The notes under the pieces were generated by a model. It ran no database searches. It saw only the letters and a program-made list of their open reading frames with translations, and was not told where the DNA came from. The position numbers and the translations under genes were made by a program. Shown in pieces: positions 59,824 to 61,971 of a DNA stretch of 61,971 nucleotides. The stretch is from an uncultured Methanobrevibacter sp. (lineage in GTDB: Archaea; Methanobacteriota; Methanobacteria; Methanobacteriales; Methanobacteriaceae). The DNA lies in the NCBI RefSeq assembly GCF_900314695.1, contig NZ_OMWD01000014.1, forward strand, positions 1 to 61,971. The letters are read 5' to 3'. Every line of letters begins with the position of its first letter. Within the stretch, counting starts at the first letter, position 1.

Positions 59824-60298
59824 GTTTGGTTATTCTATCAACCAATATGTCTTCAGCAGACATGTTTTCCAATTCGACATCACCAATTTTATAAATCTCT
59901 TTCAATTTATCCACATCAGCGGATAATACATCATCATTGCGGTCAAATAACTTGGAAAGATCATTAGAATAATCAATACAATTAACCAAAACTGCACATA
60001 GATTCATATCCCCTTCTTTTAATCCCAATATATTGAAGGCTTTGGAAATCTGTCTTTGAGCAGAACATCTCACAACAATTTCAACACTAATGTCTTTTGC
60101 AAGATTTTCACCACGGTCAAATGCAAGAAATGCCTGATTGACCCCATGAATTATGTGATTTTTACCAGCGATTGCATCTGCATTTAAAAGTTGAATAATT
60201 TCACCATCTTTTTTAATATCATCAATTTGCGAAAGAGTTTCACCAACAGAAGCAATATTTGCATTAAAACCTAAAATTTTTATATTATCCCTAATCAT
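59807..60298 (-). CDS. cgi121: KEOPS complex subunit Cgi121
   Basis: A 163-residue cytoplasmic protein of the Cgi121/TPRKB family. AIAGKNHIIHGVNQAFLAFD and SVEIVVRCSAQRQISKAFNI are the family core. Cgi121 binds the kinase Bud32 and the tRNA 3' CCA end in KEOPS, which makes t6A37 on tRNAs reading ANN codons. It follows cimA by 7 bases and may share its transcript. Its 3' end overlaps the convergent PLP-enzyme gene by 17 bases. Confidence 0.88.
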   Translation of the reverse strand: MIRDNIKILGFNANIASVGETLSQIDDIKKDGEIIQLLNADAIAGKNHIIHGVNQAFLAFDRGENLAKDISVEIVVRCSAQRQISKAFNILGLKEGDMNLCAVLVNCIDYSNDLSKLFDRNDDVLSADVDKLKEIYKIGDVELENMSAEDILVDRITKLTVDY

Positions 60299-60305
60299 GT
60301 GACCA

Positions 60306-61775
60306 CTAATCCCTAAGCAACCTATTTACACCGGCAATATAAGCCTTAACACTGGCATTAATAATATCCGCCTCAGTACCACGAGCAGACACTACATTAT
60401 CCTCTTTTTGCAGTTTGATAATTACATCAATAAATGCATCTGTACCCCCAGTGATAGAATCTACGTGATACTCAATAAGCTCTATATCCTTGAACATGCC
60501 TAACGATTTGATTGCATTGATTGCAGCATCAACAGGACCAATACCAACACCAGCATTTAAAATTTCCTCACCATCTACAATAAGTTTAACAGATGCAGTA
60601 GGCATGACCTTATTTCCGGAAACAATAGTAATCTCATCAAGTTTAATACGGTCTTCATGATTAATTTCCAAAACATTGTCAGCTATTACCTGCAAATCCA
60701 CATCAGTGACGGTTTTTCCCATGTCCGCCAAATCTTTAATATCATCACATATCTGTTTAAGCTGACTTTCATTTACTTCCAAACCTATTTCCTTTAATCT
60801 GGAATTCAAACCATGAGTTCCCATATGTTTACCAATAATAAACTTACGAGTCCTTCCAACAAGTTCAGGAGTCATAGGTTCATAAGTAGCGGAATTTTTA
60901 ATGATTCCATCAGAATGTATCCCGGATTCATGAGCAAATGCATTTTCACCAACAATCGCCTTGTTGGGTTGAATGTACACACCAGTCAATCTTGCAACTA
61001 ATTTAGATACATCATAAATCTGATTGATTTTAATGCCTGTTGAAAAATCAGGAAGCAATCTGTCAATACTTACAACACATTCTTCAAAGGAAGTATTTCC
61101 AGCTCTCTCACCTATACCATTAATGGTTGTGTGAATTTCAGATGCTCCACCCTTGATTGCAGATAAAGTATTAGCAACAGCAAGGCCAAAATCATTATGA
61201 CAATGACATGAAATAGGAACTTTGATATCGTTTAATTTAGAAAACAAATCATAAGAAGTATCTGGTGTTAAAATACCTACAGTATCACAAACACAGATCC
61301 TATCTACACCATGATCTATAGCATTAACATATATATTTTTTAAGAAATCAACATCACTTCTGGAAGCATCTTCAGCAGACAATTCAACAATCAAACCATG
61401 GTCCTTACAGTAATCAACAGCATTGTTGGACAAATCCAAAAGTTCATCCTTTGAAATTTTTAACTTATCTGAAATATGCAAGTCAGAAGTGGGAACAACA
61501 AGATTTACCGCATCAACATCACAGTCTAAACAATAATCTATATCAACATTTAATGGTCTTGAAAAACTTAAAATTTCAGCATTGAAACCTTGTGCTGAAA
61601 TTTCTTTAATGGATTCTCTTTCACCTTCAGAAGTAATTGCAGAACCTGCTTCAATAAAATTAACTCCAATTTCATCAAGTTTAGTGGCAATTCTAAATTT
61701 TTCTTGAGAAGTTAAAGAAACCCCAGGTGTTTGTTCTCCATCTCGTAAAGTAGTATCTAATATATTGATATTCAA
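60306..61775 (-). CDS. cimA: (R)-citramalate synthase
   Basis: About 489 residues, a LeuA-family Claisen condensation enzyme. ILDTTLRDGEQTPGVSLTSQ and IEAGSAITSEGERESIKEIS start the TIM barrel, and CHCHNDFGLAVANTLSAIKG holds the metal-binding His-x-His. INGIGERAGNTSFEE and NAFAHESGIHSDGIIKN follow. The C-terminal third is the LeuA regulatory domain. Length and the ELSAEDASRSDVDFL region fit methanogen CimA (pyruvate plus acetyl-CoA to citramalate, for isoleucine) better than isopropylmalate synthase, but LeuA cannot be fully excluded. The start is TTG (61773-61775) with AGGTGA and a 5-base spacer; the GTG at 61784 overlaps that site. Confidence 0.82.
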   Translation of the reverse strand: MNINILDTTLRDGEQTPGVSLTSQEKFRIATKLDEIGVNFIEAGSAITSEGERESIKEISAQGFNAEILSFSRPLNVDIDYCLDCDVDAVNLVVPTSDLHISDKLKISKDELLDLSNNAVDYCKDHGLIVELSAEDASRSDVDFLKNIYVNAIDHGVDRICVCDTVGILTPDTSYDLFSKLNDIKVPISCHCHNDFGLAVANTLSAIKGGASEIHTTINGIGERAGNTSFEECVVSIDRLLPDFSTGIKINQIYDVSKLVARLTGVYIQPNKAIVGENAFAHESGIHSDGIIKNSATYEPMTPELVGRTRKFIIGKHMGTHGLNSRLKEIGLEVNESQLKQICDDIKDLADMGKTVTDVDLQVIADNVLEINHEDRIKLDEITIVSGNKVMPTASVKLIVDGEEILNAGVGIGPVDAAINAIKSLGMFKDIELIEYHVDSITGGTDAFIDVIIKLQKEDNVVSARGTEADIINASVKAYIAGVNRLLRD

Positions 61776-61829
61776 AAAAATCACCTAAAATTATGCAATA
61801 ACGGTATTAAGTAAAAAGATAAGTAACAT

Positions 61830-61850
61830 AAAAAAACAGTCAAAAAGAAA
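61830..61850 (-). terminator. U-rich termination region after 5S rRNA
   Basis: Downstream of the 5S 3' end the minus strand reads a CTTTTTG stretch and then a run of T residues. Poly-U tracts without a hairpin suffice for termination by archaeal RNA polymerase. Confidence 0.45.
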
Positions 61851-61873
61851 TAGATAAATTATAGTAATAGAAA

Positions 61874-61971
61874 GCTTGCAGCGAAATGAAATTCCCATAG
61901 AAAACCATAGTACACAAACAAAACACAAAAGGACTTCACTACTGGGATCGAAACGAGACCAGGTATAACCC
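61874..61971 (-). rRNA. 5S ribosomal RNA (5' part outside the window)
   Basis: Read on the minus strand from the right edge, the sequence holds ACCTGGTCTCGTTTCGATCC and then CAGTAGTGAAGTCC, the loop B-C region of archaeal 5S rRNA. It then holds GTGTACTATGG, the loop E region. It ends with CGCTGCAAGC, the 3' side of the terminal stem. About 98 of roughly 120-125 bases are present. The 3' end near 61874 is estimated. The rest of an rRNA operon may lie beyond the right edge. Confidence 0.85.

Overview
The window is AT-rich archaeal DNA from a methanogen of the Methanobacteriales, most likely Methanobrevibacter or a close relative. The evidence is a complete eha (energy-converting hydrogenase A) operon with a formyltransferase paralogue, a VOR-type 2-oxoacid:ferredoxin oxidoreductase, archaeal GatDE, split GMP synthase, CimA, the KEOPS subunit Cgi121 and the archaeal repair protein NreA. 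There are also eight large secreted adhesin-like or Ig-domain proteins of the kind that fill gut Methanobrevibacter genomes. Promoters look archaeal (TTTATATA boxes), ribosome sites are GGAGGTGA-like, and many genes end in hairpin plus U-tract terminators.

Layout. 1-326: truncated substrate-binding protein of a metal-chelate ABC importer. 755-12233: four adhesin-like genes, the last on the opposite strand. 12234-13387: a LytTR regulator cassette. 13514-15330: a phytol/dolichol-kinase-like gene overlapping a tocopherol-cyclase-like gene. 15426-22479: another adhesin, an MFS exporter, a lone transposase-type HTH protein, a secreted C39-like cysteine peptidase and an amidohydrolase. 22965-37078: the leftward eha operon, ehaA to ehaR, then ftr, a PfkB-family kinase, a third polyferredoxin and a CBS protein. 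37383-38571: a CPBP membrane protease and a small Cys-rich-tailed protein. 38802-47112: a rightward run of HTH-cupin regulator, acyl-CoA synthetase, VOR subunits and gatDE. 47367-53808: an adhesin, a YhgE/Pip membrane protein, an apparent non-coding transcription unit and a secreted Ppx/GppA-Ig fusion. 54124-61971: glutathione-peroxidase-like protein and thioredoxin reductase, a 47-residue membrane protein, split GMP synthase, nreA with a PLP-enzyme gene, cgi121, cimA and the 3' part of a 5S rRNA gene.

How the genes work together. Eha uses the ion gradient to push H2-derived electrons onto ferredoxin, and the formyltransferase in the same operon acts just after the ferredoxin-dependent CO2 reduction step. 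VOR and the acyl-CoA synthetase link branched-chain acyl-CoA, 2-oxoacids and reduced ferredoxin. The adhesin-like proteins, the cysteine peptidase and the Ppx fusion form the cell-surface layer. They show two end types: C-terminal membrane helices (10626-12233 and 15426-17555) and a lysine-rich C-terminal module without a helix (47367-48905 and 51562-53808).

Best candidates for something new: (1) an orphan promoter flanked by two TTTAGGTRTACCTAAA palindromes, followed by a roughly 210-nt ORF-less stretch with hairpins and a strong terminator, which reads as a metal-responsive small RNA; (2) a secreted Ppx/GppA-family domain fused to Ig-like repeats; (3) a tocopherol-cyclase-like and phytol-kinase-like gene pair in a methanogen; (4) adhesin genes whose ribosome site points at ATT or ATA instead of ATG.
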